In this document: positions 33,387 through 42,192 of the stretch, piece by piece
How the letters are laid out: each line of letters opens with the position of its first letter
How positions within the stretch are numbered: position 1 is the stretch's first letter
DNA from: Spirochaeta lutea
GTDB lineage: Bacteria; Spirochaetota; Spirochaetia; DSM-27196; Salinispiraceae
Direction of reading: 5' to 3'
Assembly (NCBI RefSeq): GCF_000758165.1
Contig: NZ_JNUP01000071.1
Coordinates: 136,853-200,852, forward strand
DNA: 64,000 nt
Notes under the pieces: model-generated
Told to the model about the DNA's origin: nothing
Database searches by the model: none
The model's input: the letters and a program-made list of their open reading frames with translations, nothing else
Translations under genes and position numbers: made by a program

Positions 33387-33425
33387 AGGTCCCCGGCCCG
33401 GAAGGGGTTTCCGGGGGCCTTTCTT
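33387..33425 (+). terminator. Rho-independent terminator after the outer-membrane protein gene
   Basis: AGGTCCCCGG (33387-33396) pairs with CCGGGGGCCT (33411-33420) with one G-T wobble, followed by TTCTT. It lies just before a MITE-like element. Confidence 0.75.
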
Positions 33426-33431
33426 ATTGTG

Positions 33432-33536
33432 TAGTGCGCAAAAGGTTGTAAACCACACCAGATATAGCGGATCATTCCATAATTCCGTACAGGGATGGTG
33501 TCGCCGAGGTGCACTGTTACAACCTTTTGCACACTA
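33432..33536 (+). mobile_element. MITE-like inverted-repeat element, complete copy
   Basis: A 105-bp copy bounded by TAGTGCGCAAAAGGTTGTAA and TTACAACCTTTTGCACACTA (one mismatch between ends), with ACACCAGATATAGCGG near the left end. The middle 50 bp differ from the 31170 copy. It sits between a terminator and the PAP2 gene promoter. Confidence 0.85.
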
Positions 33537-33582
33537 TATTATTATTGCCCCAAGCCGCCGGGGCTGATATAGTCCTTTCATT

Positions 33583-34566
33583 ATGACAAAGCCAGTATTC
33601 AAACCCAACGCCCTGGACCTTACCACGGGGCTTTTTGTAATCATAAACCTCGTGGCAATTATCGCCAGTTGGCAGACCATGGACAATCCTTGGCTTGTCT
33701 TCGGGGTTTACGCCTCATGTTTGATCACGGGCCTGGTGGCCATGAGGATCAACCGCTTGGAAGCCTGGGAACAGAGTCCCTCCTTCCTTAAAAAGATCGC
33801 GGCTACCCTGTTCCTCATCCTGCGCCTGGGCTATCCCCTCATTTACATGCTCTTTTTCTTTGTGGGTGTAACGGAGTTTCAGCACCTCTTCTTCCCCGAG
33901 GTACTGGATCCACAGTTTATTGCCTTCGACCAAGCCCTCTTCGGCTACCTGCCGGTAAAACAGTGGATGGTTTGGTACGACGGATATCTGATCTCCGAGG
34001 TGCTCCACGGAGCATACTTTATCTACTATCTTCTCCTGGGCATCCTGCCCCTGGGGTTATTCTTCAAGGACCCGAAGATCCTGGAACGGTACCTCTTTGC
34101 GGTCATGCTGGTATTCTACGCCTCAGCCCTTACCTACCTGGTGTTCCCCGTAGCCGGGGGACGGTATCTCCCTGAACTCAAGGAGCTCACCGAGACCCTG
34201 CGCCACGGCCCCTTTACCAAACTCATGGCCCTGGCATACCAGACAAGCTCCCACTTCGGGGCAGCCTTCCCCAGCACCCACGTGGCCATGAGCCTGGTCA
34301 TGGTGGCCGGCTCCTGGAGTTATGCCCGGAAAACGGCTCCGCTGTTTATCCTGAATGCGATCTTGGTTATGATTGCCACCGTCTTCTGCGGCTATCACTA
34401 CGTGGCTGATGTGTTGGGTGCGATAGTCTACGTAGGGGTTCTCTATCCCCTGGGGTTACGGCTTCACCAGCGGATCAGCTCTGGTCTTCTGGTCCCTGGT
34501 TCACCCCGGAAATCTGATCCATCATTGCATCCACAGATTTCTTCCGAAGGCGATACAGGTCTCTAA
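33583..34566 (+). CDS. PAP2-family membrane phosphatase (inositol-phosphotransferase-like)
   Basis: A 327-residue protein with about six to seven membrane segments. The PAP2 motifs are GAAFPSTHVAMSL (catalytic Ser-x-His region) and CGYHYVADVLGA. The first motif is replaced by FPVAGGRY, as in the PAP2_3 branch. It probably dephosphorylates or transfers a lipid-linked phosphate. No Shine-Dalgarno precedes ATG 33583. TTGCCC (33545-33550) and TATAGT (33568-33573), 17 bp apart, predict a start near 33580, almost leaderless. The last 92 bases overlap the convergent permease gene. Confidence 0.85.
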   Translation: MTKPVFKPNALDLTTGLFVIINLVAIIASWQTMDNPWLVFGVYASCLITGLVAMRINRLEAWEQSPSFLKKIAATLFLILRLGYPLIYMLFFFVGVTEFQHLFFPEVLDPQFIAFDQALFGYLPVKQWMVWYDGYLISEVLHGAYFIYYLLLGILPLGLFFKDPKILERYLFAVMLVFYASALTYLVFPVAGGRYLPELKELTETLRHGPFTKLMALAYQTSSHFGAAFPSTHVAMSLVMVAGSWSYARKTAPLFILNAILVMIATVFCGYHYVADVLGAIVYVGVLYPLGLRLHQRISSGLLVPGSPRKSDPSLHPQISSEGDTGL

Positions 34567-36070
34567 GGTACTCGTAGGCTGTTCTTGCCACAGCAAAGGC
34601 GGGAACAGCCAGGAGTAATCCCACAAACCCCGCCATACTCCCCGCAGTCAACAACAGGAAAATAATGATTACCGGGTGGATTTTGAGCTGACGCCCCATT
34701 ACCAGGGGCGATATCAGCTGGCTTTCCACCTGCTGTACAATCACCACTAATAAAAGAACCTTAAGCATCTGGGAAGGACTATCCAGCAGGGCTACAATCA
34801 GCCCCGGTACCGTCCCGATAACCGGTCCGATGTAGGGAATGAGGTTGGTAACCAGGGCGATGACGGCCAACAACAGGGCATAGCGCACCCCGATGATGCT
34901 GTAACCCAGCAGGAGCATGACCCCCACAAAACCGCTGACGATCATCTGCCCCTTGATGTACACCCCCAGGGTCTTGCTCATGTTCCCCATGATGGCTTGC
35001 GCCTCATCCCGGAACTGCAGGGGAAAAATCCGGGACACATACCCTGGGAACTTTTCTCCGTCTTTGAGCATGAAGAAAAGTACGAAGGGAACCGTGGACA
35101 CTACCACTACAATGTTGGACACCAGCCCCAGCATGGCACTCAGGTTCGCCCCTATATTCTCATACAATCCCGAAAGAAACTCGTTCAAGCGTTGGGGCAG
35201 TTCCTCGTAGATGCTTGCCACATCCAAACCCACGGGCAGCCACTCTATGGTCTCCACCTGCTGCAGAATCCCCTGGAGCTGTCCGATGAACCGAGGGGTA
35301 TTGGCGATGAGGGAGTTTATCTGGTCCCGAAGCTCGGGTATGGCCAGGAGGATCCCGATGCCGAAGAGTCCCCCCAACACCAGGTACACCAGGACGATCG
35401 CCAGGGTTCGCGGTACCCGGATCCGGGTTAGAAGGTTAACCACCGGGACCAGAAGGTAGAAGAGTATCCCTGCCAAAAACACCGGTAAAAAGAGGGTACT
35501 CACTAATACAGCTATAGGCCGGAACAGAAAACTGACCTGAGCCCCGATAAACACAATCAGGAGGCTCAGCAGGACATACATGAGCCATCGGAAGAGGGGA
35601 GTCCGGGTAAGGGGTGTCATGTTCCGCCAATGTTTCCGTTTTGAAGGGGGAAGCCCCGTGGCGCTGCCGGTACCCGAGCCGCCGCCCAGGTCGGAGCCGG
35701 CTGTCGGTTCCTTGCCAGGATCCGAACCGGGGCTCTGTCCCGTCACAGGTTCCTGGCCTGCATCGGAACTTTGCGCAGCCTCGGAGCCTCGCCCAGCCTC
35801 GGCGCTTCGTCCTGTCTCGGAGCCTCGCCCTGGCTCTGCATCCCGACCCGTCCCGGGACGCTGAGAAGCCTCGGCAGCCCGGCCTATTCCGCGCTCCTCG
35901 GAACCGGCTCTCCGGGGATCTGGCCCGGGCCTGGCGGAACCGGCGTTATCCTGGGAATGGGATCCCGAGGAGGCCGGGTGATCCGGTTGGGTCACGGGGT
36001 GGTTAGGATCGGCAGCAGCCGGGGTTTCAGGGGTGGAGGGGTTTTTGGATCCCCGGTGATGGTTAGCCAT
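34475..36070 (-). CDS. AI-2E/PerM-family permease with long low-complexity N-terminus
   Basis: A 531-residue membrane protein. Residues 1-150 are hydrophilic and repetitive (GSETGRSAEAGRGSEAAQSSDAGQ-like). The core from about residue 160 has the eight-helix AI-2E transporter pattern, including NLIPYIGPVIGTVPGL and the GxxLxSPLVMGRQLxxHP-like block LISPLVMGRQLKIHP. The family exports autoinducer-2 or sodium in some bacteria; the substrate here is unknown. The start at 36070 is three bases after the flavoprotein stop, so the two form a unit. The 3' end overlaps the PAP2 gene by 92 bases on the other strand. Confidence 0.88.
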   Translation of the reverse strand: MANHHRGSKNPSTPETPAAADPNHPVTQPDHPASSGSHSQDNAGSARPGPDPRRAGSEERGIGRAAEASQRPGTGRDAEPGRGSETGRSAEAGRGSEAAQSSDAGQEPVTGQSPGSDPGKEPTAGSDLGGGSGTGSATGLPPSKRKHWRNMTPLTRTPLFRWLMYVLLSLLIVFIGAQVSFLFRPIAVLVSTLFLPVFLAGILFYLLVPVVNLLTRIRVPRTLAIVLVYLVLGGLFGIGILLAIPELRDQINSLIANTPRFIGQLQGILQQVETIEWLPVGLDVASIYEELPQRLNEFLSGLYENIGANLSAMLGLVSNIVVVVSTVPFVLFFMLKDGEKFPGYVSRIFPLQFRDEAQAIMGNMSKTLGVYIKGQMIVSGFVGVMLLLGYSIIGVRYALLLAVIALVTNLIPYIGPVIGTVPGLIVALLDSPSQMLKVLLLVVIVQQVESQLISPLVMGRQLKIHPVIIIFLLLTAGSMAGFVGLLLAVPAFAVARTAYEYLRDLYRLRKKSVDAMMDQISGVNQGPEDQS

Positions 36071-36073
36071 GGC

Positions 36074-37000
36074 TTAGTAGCTCCGGAGGCATTGGTAAAT
36101 GGTCAGGGCGGCGCCGGCCCCCTGGCCGAGGGCGGTGAGCACCTGTTCCCTGCCCATATCGCAGACATCCCCGGCGGCGTAGATCCCCGGCATGCTGGAT
36201 TCCATGTGTTTATCGGTGACCACCCGGCCCTGGGTATCCAAGTCTACCCCGTTGGGCAGGTAGGCGGTAACCGGCGAGGGTTGGAACTCCATAAAAAATC
36301 CCGCGGCATGCACGGTAACCGGGCTTCCCTGGGACGGTTGAATCACCACAGACCTGCAGAAATCATTCCCTAAAAATTCCAGAGGCCGGGCATCCTCATA
36401 CAGATGTACCCGGTCATGGTTTCGGAGTTTTTCCAGAAGCTCAGGACTCACGGTCGCGCCGGGATTCAGGGTCACATACACCGCCTTAGCAATGGCTGCG
36501 GTATCCAGGGCGGCCCCGGCAGCCCGATCGCTATCCCCGTGGATGTATACCTCCCGCTCCCAGAAGGCATGGCTGTAGCTCAGAATATTGCTGCCCAATC
36601 CCCGGCCCCAAAACTGCTTAATTCCCGGAATCTGGAGCCGCGGCCCCGAGGTTCCCGAGGCGGCCAGAACCATGCGGCACCAGTATTCCTGTTCGGTGGC
36701 ATCCTGACGCCGGGATCGTACCGAGAATCCCTGCTGCTCAGGGGCGTCCAGGGGTTCCACTGCCAGAACCTCTTCGCTGCGGTAGAGCTCGGACCGGTAA
36801 TGCAGCCGGCTTCGGTACACCGCCACCTGTTCCCGGGCCTTGATAATGGTATAGTCCTCCACATCGGGCAGGGCGACGGTATGATTAGTCTTTCCCCCCA
36901 AATCCTTGGACAGCACCAGAAAATCCAGCCGTTTGCGCATGGCATACACCGCTGCCGCAAGACCCGCCGGGCCGGCGCCAACAATAATCAGATCGTACAT
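36074..37000 (-). CDS. Thioredoxin-reductase-like flavoprotein lacking the redox CxxC
   Basis: A 308-residue FAD/NAD(P)H oxidoreductase. The FAD loop is GAGPAGLAAAVYA and the C-terminal FAD motif is GIYAAGDVCD. The second dinucleotide site is unusual (YIHGDSDRAAGAA). The position of the thioredoxin reductase dithiol (CATC) reads SYSHAF, with no cysteine. It is therefore not a thioredoxin reductase. It may be a ferredoxin/flavodoxin-NADP reductase-like or YpdA-like enzyme. Start 37000 follows AAGGAGG. It is cotranscribed with the AI-2E permease. Confidence 0.85.
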   Translation of the reverse strand: MYDLIIVGAGPAGLAAAVYAMRKRLDFLVLSKDLGGKTNHTVALPDVEDYTIIKAREQVAVYRSRLHYRSELYRSEEVLAVEPLDAPEQQGFSVRSRRQDATEQEYWCRMVLAASGTSGPRLQIPGIKQFWGRGLGSNILSYSHAFWEREVYIHGDSDRAAGAALDTAAIAKAVYVTLNPGATVSPELLEKLRNHDRVHLYEDARPLEFLGNDFCRSVVIQPSQGSPVTVHAAGFFMEFQPSPVTAYLPNGVDLDTQGRVVTDKHMESSMPGIYAAGDVCDMGREQVLTALGQGAGAALTIYQCLRSY

Positions 37001-37058
37001 AAGGCCCTCCTTTGTGTTTGGGGGGATTCTAATGCCCCTGGCTCCGAAACCCCGGGGT

Positions 37059-38405
37059 TTACTCCAACACCGGTGGTTCTTCGATGAGCCCCTCTTCCAT
37101 CATAACCTGAGTTACCCGTCTGGAGCGAGAAATTATCTTTTCTGCCATGGAATACAGCTCCTGACGGCTCCGGGTTACCCGGGCGACACCCTGCTCCTGA
37201 GCCTTCAACCCCACGGCTGCAGCGATTTCGGGGAACACCTTCCAATCTTCCATGGTCGGCAACAGGTTCTCCGGTCCCAGGGTATCCCCCATATGGGCGA
37301 CCAGGGCATCGGCAGCGGCGAAACACATCTCATCGGTAATAGTCTTAGCCCTGACATCCAGGGCCCCCCGGAAAATCCCCGGAAAACAGAGGGAATTGTT
37401 AACCTGGTTCGGGAAATCGCTGCGTCCAGTTGCGACGATAGCAGCCCCGGCCTCTTTGGCCTCCCAGGGCCAGATTTCCGGTACGGGGTTTGCGCAGGTA
37501 AATACAATGGGATCGGGGGCCATGCCGGCGATCCACTCGGGCTTGATGGTGCCCGGTCCGGGCTGGGCCAGGGAAATGACGACATCGGCGCCCTTCAGGG
37601 CCTCGGCGATGCCGCCCTGACGACCTTCGGCGTTAGTATTCTCGCAGAGCTGCCATTTTTCCCGGAATTCCACCCGGCGCTTATAAATATCTTCCCGGAA
37701 GGTTCCCAGAATCCCCCTGCTGTCCACCATGAAGCACTGTTCAGCCCGGGCACCCCGGGCGAAAATGAGGCGAGCGCAGGCTACATTGGCTGCCCCGGTA
37801 CCGATGAAGGCAATTCGTACATCCTCAATGGCCCTCCTCTGGACCCGCAGGGCACTGAGCAATCCCGCCAGGGTCACGGTGGCGGTTCCCTGCTGATCAT
37901 CATGCCATACCGGGATTTCCGCCTCCCGGCGCAGGGTATCGAGAATGCGGAAACACTTGGGTTGGCTGAGATCCTCCAGGTTGATGCCTCCGAAGCTGGG
38001 CTGCAGCCGGAGGACGGTCTGGATGATCTCATCGGGGTCTTTGGTATCCAGCATGATTGCCACGGAGTCTACTCCGCCTAAATACTTGTAGAGCATCGCC
38101 TTGCCTTCCATGACCGGCAGCCCGGCCTTGGGACCGATGTCTCCCAGCCCCAGTACCCGGGAACCGTCGCTGATGACCGCTACGGTATTCCACTTGCTGG
38201 TATACTCATACACCTTATCAGGATCCTCCTGTATAGCCAGGCAGGGCTGGGCTACCCCGGGGCTGTACCATACGGAAAAATCATCCATATCACGCACCAC
38301 ACACTTGGGGACGGTTTCCATCTTTCCGCCGTAAAAACGGTGCATATCTTCGGCGATCTCCCCGTAACGGTTCGCTTTCTTCAGCTCGTCATCCTTCTGG
38401 TTCAT
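37059..38405 (-). CDS. NAD(P)-dependent malic enzyme
   Basis: Oxidatively decarboxylates malate to pyruvate. The 448 residues include SVWYSPGVAQPC (catalytic Tyr region), VISDGSRVLGLGDIGPKAGLPVMEGK (catalytic Lys) and VWHDDQQGTATVTLAGL (metal ligands). The Rossmann loop is FIGTGAAN. It ends at about normal single-domain length, with no phosphotransacetylase domain. AAGGAG precedes the start. The cofactor preference cannot be decided. The gene may be cotranscribed with the flavoprotein, 58 bases downstream. Confidence 0.93.
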   Translation of the reverse strand: MNQKDDELKKANRYGEIAEDMHRFYGGKMETVPKCVVRDMDDFSVWYSPGVAQPCLAIQEDPDKVYEYTSKWNTVAVISDGSRVLGLGDIGPKAGLPVMEGKAMLYKYLGGVDSVAIMLDTKDPDEIIQTVLRLQPSFGGINLEDLSQPKCFRILDTLRREAEIPVWHDDQQGTATVTLAGLLSALRVQRRAIEDVRIAFIGTGAANVACARLIFARGARAEQCFMVDSRGILGTFREDIYKRRVEFREKWQLCENTNAEGRQGGIAEALKGADVVISLAQPGPGTIKPEWIAGMAPDPIVFTCANPVPEIWPWEAKEAGAAIVATGRSDFPNQVNNSLCFPGIFRGALDVRAKTITDEMCFAAADALVAHMGDTLGPENLLPTMEDWKVFPEIAAAVGLKAQEQGVARVTRSRQELYSMAEKIISRSRRVTQVMMEEGLIEEPPVLE

Positions 38406-38485
38406 CGAGGCTCCTTACGCAGTATCTGGGATTGCTCCATCATGCCAGGAAGCCGGGGCACTTTCAAGAACCCGGAAGCCCAATA

Positions 38486-38513
38486 TTGACCTTCCGCCTG
38501 GCTGTGGTATAAT
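38486..38513 (+). promoter_or_regulatory. Sigma-70-type promoter of the GGDEF-EAL gene
   Basis: TTGACC (38486-38491) and a perfect TATAAT (38508-38513) are separated by 16 bp. The expected start is near 38520, leaving a leader of about 29 bases. Confidence 0.8.
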
Positions 38514-38548
38514 GTCCCCACAAATCTATGTAAAAAAAAGAGTTACGC

Positions 38549-40228
38549 GTGTTTTCCATATTCAAAAAAAAGAAAGTTGATTCAAATAACCAATTAGACA
38601 TTGTAAAAAAATACCGCCATCAGCTAACAGCCATCCTCTCCCAGACCTGGGAAACCTTCTGGATAATCGAAGGCGGGGTTACAAAATATATCAGTCCGGG
38701 GATCAAGGAGCTTACCGGGTACGCCGAGCAGGAAGTCTGCATCAAACCAGGCGGGCTCTCTGAACTGCTGGGATTAGATGACCCCGGCCTTCCCCCGGAC
38801 GGGGTTTACCCCCTCACCCACCGGGACGGATCCCGGCGCTGGATCAGGACAAGGCAGATCCGCCTGGAAAAGCGGTCCCCCCTGACCATTTTCATTCTCC
38901 AGGACATTACCGCCGAGCAGAGCAGCATGGAGCAGATCCATTACCTGGCGTCCTTCGACCCCCTCACAAAACTCCCCAACCGGCACCACTTTGAGAAGAC
39001 CCTGAACCAGCGCATTGCCCAAGGCGTGCCGATGCTCATCATGTTCATGGATATGGACCGATTTAAGGAGGTGAACGATGTCTACGGCCATGCCCTGGGG
39101 GATCTGCTGCTGCAACATATGGCGGAGCGGGTATCGGCCCTGGTACCTCCCGAGGGATTTTTAGCCCGCTTCGGGGGCGATGAGTTCGCCCTCCTGGTAC
39201 CCCACCCCGGGAACCCCGATGAAGAGCTTGATCTGGCCCAAGGGATTGTCCAGGAAGCCAGCGAACCGGTGGTTATCCAGGGAACTAATCTGCTCACCGG
39301 GATGAGCGTCGGGGTCTGCAGCTTTCCCCGGGACGGTTCGGATACCCAGACCCTGCTCACCCATGCAGACCTGGCCATGTACGAGGCGAAAACCATGGGG
39401 AAGGATCAAGCGGCCCTCTACGAGCCCCGGATGACCCGGGCTCTGGAGCGAACCATGCGCCTGAGCCAGGGCTTACGTCGGGCTATCGAACAGGATGAAC
39501 TATTTCTGGAGTATCAACCCCAGTTCGACCTGGTCAGCGGAGAGCTCTCGGCCTTCGAAGCCCTGGTGCGGTGGAATCACCCTGAATTAGGATTGGTTCC
39601 CCCCAGCGAATTCATCCCCGTAGCCGAGGGAAGCCACAGCATCCACCTCCTGGGAGAATGGGTACTCTGGCGGGCCTGCGCCCAGATGAAGGAATGGTCT
39701 GACGTCTTCGGATGGGAGAAGAAAATCGCGGTGAATGTATCCCCCTACCAACTGCTGAACCCGAATTTCGTGTCCGTGGTTGCCCACGTACTCATTGATA
39801 CCGAGCTTCAACCCTCCCAGCTGGAACTGGAGGTTACCGAAACGGCATTGATCCAGGATATTCCCCGTACCCTGGGTGTGCTGTCCCAGCTCCAGGATAT
39901 GGGCATTGAGCTGTCCCTGGACGATTTCGGCACCGAATATGCCAGCTTTAACTATCTCCAGCAGTTCAGGCTGAACAAGCTCAAGATTGATAAACTCTTC
40001 GTACAGAAGTTTTTAGAGAATCCAAGCACCTCCAGTATTGTGCAAACCATCATCCAGCTCGGCCGGTCATTGAATATGCGGGTCCTCGCCGAGGGGGTTG
40101 AGACCCAGGACCAAGCCAGGGGACTAATATCCCTGGGCTGCCAAGAGGTTCAGGGATTCTTCTTCGGCAAACCCCATCCCCCGGAGCATTGGCAGACCCT
40201 CCTGTCATCCCAAACCCAGCAGGTCTGA
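38549..40228 (+). CDS. PAS-GGDEF-EAL protein (cyclic di-GMP synthesis/degradation)
   Basis: A 559-residue cytoplasmic signalling protein. An N-terminal PAS-like domain (about residues 20-125) precedes an intact GGDEF domain (ARFGGDEFALL). The EAL domain also looks complete: FEALVRW, VTETALIQD, LDDFGTEYASFNYL, LKIDK and LAEGVET. Both cyclase and phosphodiesterase residues are therefore present. Which activity dominates is not decidable. The start is GTG 38549; the N-terminus is strikingly Lys-rich (FKKKKVD). It is monocistronic with its own promoter. Confidence 0.92.
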   Translation: MFSIFKKKKVDSNNQLDIVKKYRHQLTAILSQTWETFWIIEGGVTKYISPGIKELTGYAEQEVCIKPGGLSELLGLDDPGLPPDGVYPLTHRDGSRRWIRTRQIRLEKRSPLTIFILQDITAEQSSMEQIHYLASFDPLTKLPNRHHFEKTLNQRIAQGVPMLIMFMDMDRFKEVNDVYGHALGDLLLQHMAERVSALVPPEGFLARFGGDEFALLVPHPGNPDEELDLAQGIVQEASEPVVIQGTNLLTGMSVGVCSFPRDGSDTQTLLTHADLAMYEAKTMGKDQAALYEPRMTRALERTMRLSQGLRRAIEQDELFLEYQPQFDLVSGELSAFEALVRWNHPELGLVPPSEFIPVAEGSHSIHLLGEWVLWRACAQMKEWSDVFGWEKKIAVNVSPYQLLNPNFVSVVAHVLIDTELQPSQLELEVTETALIQDIPRTLGVLSQLQDMGIELSLDDFGTEYASFNYLQQFRLNKLKIDKLFVQKFLENPSTSSIVQTIIQLGRSLNMRVLAEGVETQDQARGLISLGCQEVQGFFFGKPHPPEHWQTLLSSQTQQV

Positions 40229-40269
40229 GGCGGCCCCGGAGATACGTACCTCCTACGACAAGGCGTTCA

Positions 40270-40373
40270 TAATGCGCAAAAGCCTGTACCATTTTACCCT
40301 GATGACACCACCCCTGGGACGCATTTGGTTAGGTCCGCTACATCTGAGGTAGTTTACAACCTTTTGCGCACTA
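40270..40373 (-). mobile_element. MITE-like inverted-repeat element, reverse orientation
   Basis: A 104-bp copy in reverse orientation. The right end (TTTACAACCTTTTGCGCACTA) and the CCGCTACATCTGAGGTAG block correspond to the left end of the 31170 copy. The left end is TAATGCGCAAAAGCCTGTACC. It is more diverged than the other copies. It lies 41 bases after the GGDEF-EAL gene. Confidence 0.8.
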
Positions 40374-40471
40374 TGAAAGGCGTTGTACCGATTCCTGCCG
40401 ACGGCCCCAGCCCTGGTTTTTTTTCGCTTGTCCCGCTATATCTGCTGTTGTTTACAACCTTCTGAGGACTG
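40371..40471 (-). mobile_element. Degenerate MITE-like copy abutting the previous one
   Basis: CCCGCTATATCTGCTGTTGTTTACAACCTTCTGAGGACT at the right matches the element's left end in reverse. The left part (TATGAAAGGCGTTGTACC) is a decayed terminus. It directly follows the 40270 copy, so the two look like a tandem insertion. An eight-T run lies inside. Confidence 0.55.
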
Positions 40472-40494
40472 GATTCGTTATAGATAATTATTTA

Positions 40495-40526
40495 TTGACT
40501 TATACCTACATTTGATCATATGATCA
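40495..40526 (+). promoter_or_regulatory. Promoter with a 14-bp palindrome over the -10
   Basis: TTGACT (40495-40500) and TATGAT (40519-40524) are 18 bp apart. The perfect palindrome TGATCATATGATCA (40513-40526) covers the -10, a typical place for a repressor. It drives the lipoprotein gene at 40547. Confidence 0.65.
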
Positions 40527-40546
40527 GCCTATAGGAGAACCATACC

Positions 40547-41320
40547 ATGAAAAAAACCACGATACCTGCACTATTTGTGCTGGTACTCTCAGTCTCCCTG
40601 GCTCTGGTAGCCTGCGGAGGAAATACCCAACCGGCTGCACCGGTTTCCGACGGTAGCGAGGATCTGAAGATTGATTTCCAGCTGAACACTGCTGCTGCTG
40701 ATCCTGCGAACAACTACTTCAGCTTTGCCGGAAACATCCGGTACATGGCTGCGGACAAGGACCAGGTAGATGTAACCACCGGAGCATCGAAACTGCGCTC
40801 CACCGAGGTGTTCCAGGCATACCTGTACGATGTAGAAGGCAAACCCACCCTCCCATCTGGTTTGCGGGGTCTGTTCCTCTTTGCTGTGAATCCCTTCGAC
40901 CAGATCCAGATCGACAACCTCCAGGCATCCAAGGCTGCTGACGGAACCATCACCGTTCAGTACACCCACCGGGGGACAGCCTACCGGATCACCACGGATA
41001 AAGCCGGCAAGCTGAGCTTCCCCAACGGATCCTTTGAAGCCCGGACCATCGGGTACATCCAAGGCGCGGGTCCCCAGGTTATCAGCACCGACTTTGCCAG
41101 CGATGCCACCGCCGCCACAGTGGATTACGCCAAGGTGTGGGACAGCAGCATTGCCGGAGGCAAAAACGTTGCGGAGGGTGTGGACCGGAAGACCGGAACC
41201 ATCGGTAGAAATCTGGCCGCCGCCGATTCCATGTACTACTTCGACGGAACCCTGGACGTGAGCCTCAACGGATCCATTCTGAAGATTGCCGGGGCCCTTA
41301 CCGCCGTACCCCGGAGGTAA
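40547..41320 (+). CDS. Predicted lipoprotein of unknown function
   Basis: A 257-residue protein with a type II signal peptide. The lipobox is LVAC, with Cys followed by GGNTQPAAP. The mature part is beta-rich with no recognised motif; it contains FNG-like repeats such as YFSFAGNIRYMAADKDQ and MYYFDGTLDVSLNGSILK. GGAGAA precedes the start. It is monocistronic, with two stem-loops after it and a palindromic operator at the promoter. Confidence 0.75.
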   Translation: MKKTTIPALFVLVLSVSLALVACGGNTQPAAPVSDGSEDLKIDFQLNTAAADPANNYFSFAGNIRYMAADKDQVDVTTGASKLRSTEVFQAYLYDVEGKPTLPSGLRGLFLFAVNPFDQIQIDNLQASKAADGTITVQYTHRGTAYRITTDKAGKLSFPNGSFEARTIGYIQGAGPQVISTDFASDATAATVDYAKVWDSSIAGGKNVAEGVDRKTGTIGRNLAAADSMYYFDGTLDVSLNGSILKIAGALTAVPRR

Positions 41321-41330
41321 CAAGACCTCA

Positions 41331-41375
41331 TGTATCCCGAGGTAGGATGACCCTTCATACCCCCTCGGGGATACA
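41331..41375 (+). terminator. Stem-loop after the lipoprotein gene
   Basis: TGTATCCCGAGG and CCTCGGGGATACA can pair with one bulge around a 19-base loop. No T-run follows, so it may stabilise the 3' end, with the true terminator at 41391-41428. Confidence 0.55.
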
Positions 41376-41390
41376 AGCCTTTAGAAACCC

Positions 41391-41428
41391 AAGCCCGGTT
41401 CGGAGCAAGCCTCCGGCCGGGCTTTTTT
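41391..41428 (+). terminator. Rho-independent terminator
   Basis: AGCCCGG (41392-41398) pairs with CCGGGCT (41417-41423), followed by a run of six T. From here to 41655 no gene was seen, and the base composition turns AT-rich. Confidence 0.85.
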
Positions 41429-41655
41429 GGTGCATGGCGTAATGCAGAAAAAACGGGAAAAATAGAATTATTTAATAATCAAATATGCTATCAGTAACGA
41501 GTAACCATCCCCCAAAATTTCTTGGCGCCTTGTTGGCACCGAGTTTAAATATGATTGTATTTCTCGGAATTTGATCTGCTCGAAACGGTCACTTCGCCAC
41601 TACTTTTCAAGTATAGTGGGGAGTGTCTCGCCAGAAATATTGATAATGAACACGG

Positions 41656-42057
41656 TTATGGAATGGTAAGTGGAACGCTATTGGGTTCATCAAGCAAGGG
41701 CTTCGAGTTAAAATCAATATCCGGTAACGGCTTATTGCGATCTATGTTCTGTTTTATCGCTAATGATGCAACCATTTCACCATCAATATCAAAGATCCTG
41801 TACAGAAAAATTGCCGTTTCAGGATTTATATTTTCCTGCACATAGTGAGGGGAATACCCTTCTTCGAGAGCGATATGGAGTAAAACTTTCAGTGGAAATA
41901 ATGCTTGGATCTGTTCAAGAGCTTCAGGATGTATATGCTTAAACACAAATTCATTTTTAGAATTCTTTTCGATTTCATACACTGCTTCATTGGGATCTGC
42001 GGAAACCGAAGTTGCCAACAACCCTATCCACAAGCAAACAATAAATAATTTTTTCAT
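41656..42057 (-). CDS. Small exported protein of unknown function
   Basis: A 133-residue protein with a clear signal peptide (KKLFIVCLWIGLLATSVSA) and an acidic mature part with no recognised motif. GGGAGGAAA lies upstream of the start. It lies in the AT-rich island and has no operon partner. A transposase remnant is encoded behind its 5' side on the other strand. Confidence 0.7.
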   Translation of the reverse strand: MKKLFIVCLWIGLLATSVSADPNEAVYEIEKNSKNEFVFKHIHPEALEQIQALFPLKVLLHIALEEGYSPHYVQENINPETAIFLYRIFDIDGEMVASLAIKQNIDRNKPLPDIDFNSKPLLDEPNSVPLTIP

Positions 42058-42192
42058 TGAAATTTCCTCCCTTAATGCTAACTTATCGGGTATGTATGAT
42101 AATAGACATATTTCCGATGTAGCAACAACAACTTAAAAGTTCCGCTTTTCAGCGGTTTCAGATATCCGCTATCCTATTGCCCCATACTAGCG

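Noticed and set aside
36906-38081. A 391-codon plus-strand frame opposite malic enzyme
   Set aside because: Shadow of a highly conserved gene, with no motif or ribosome site.
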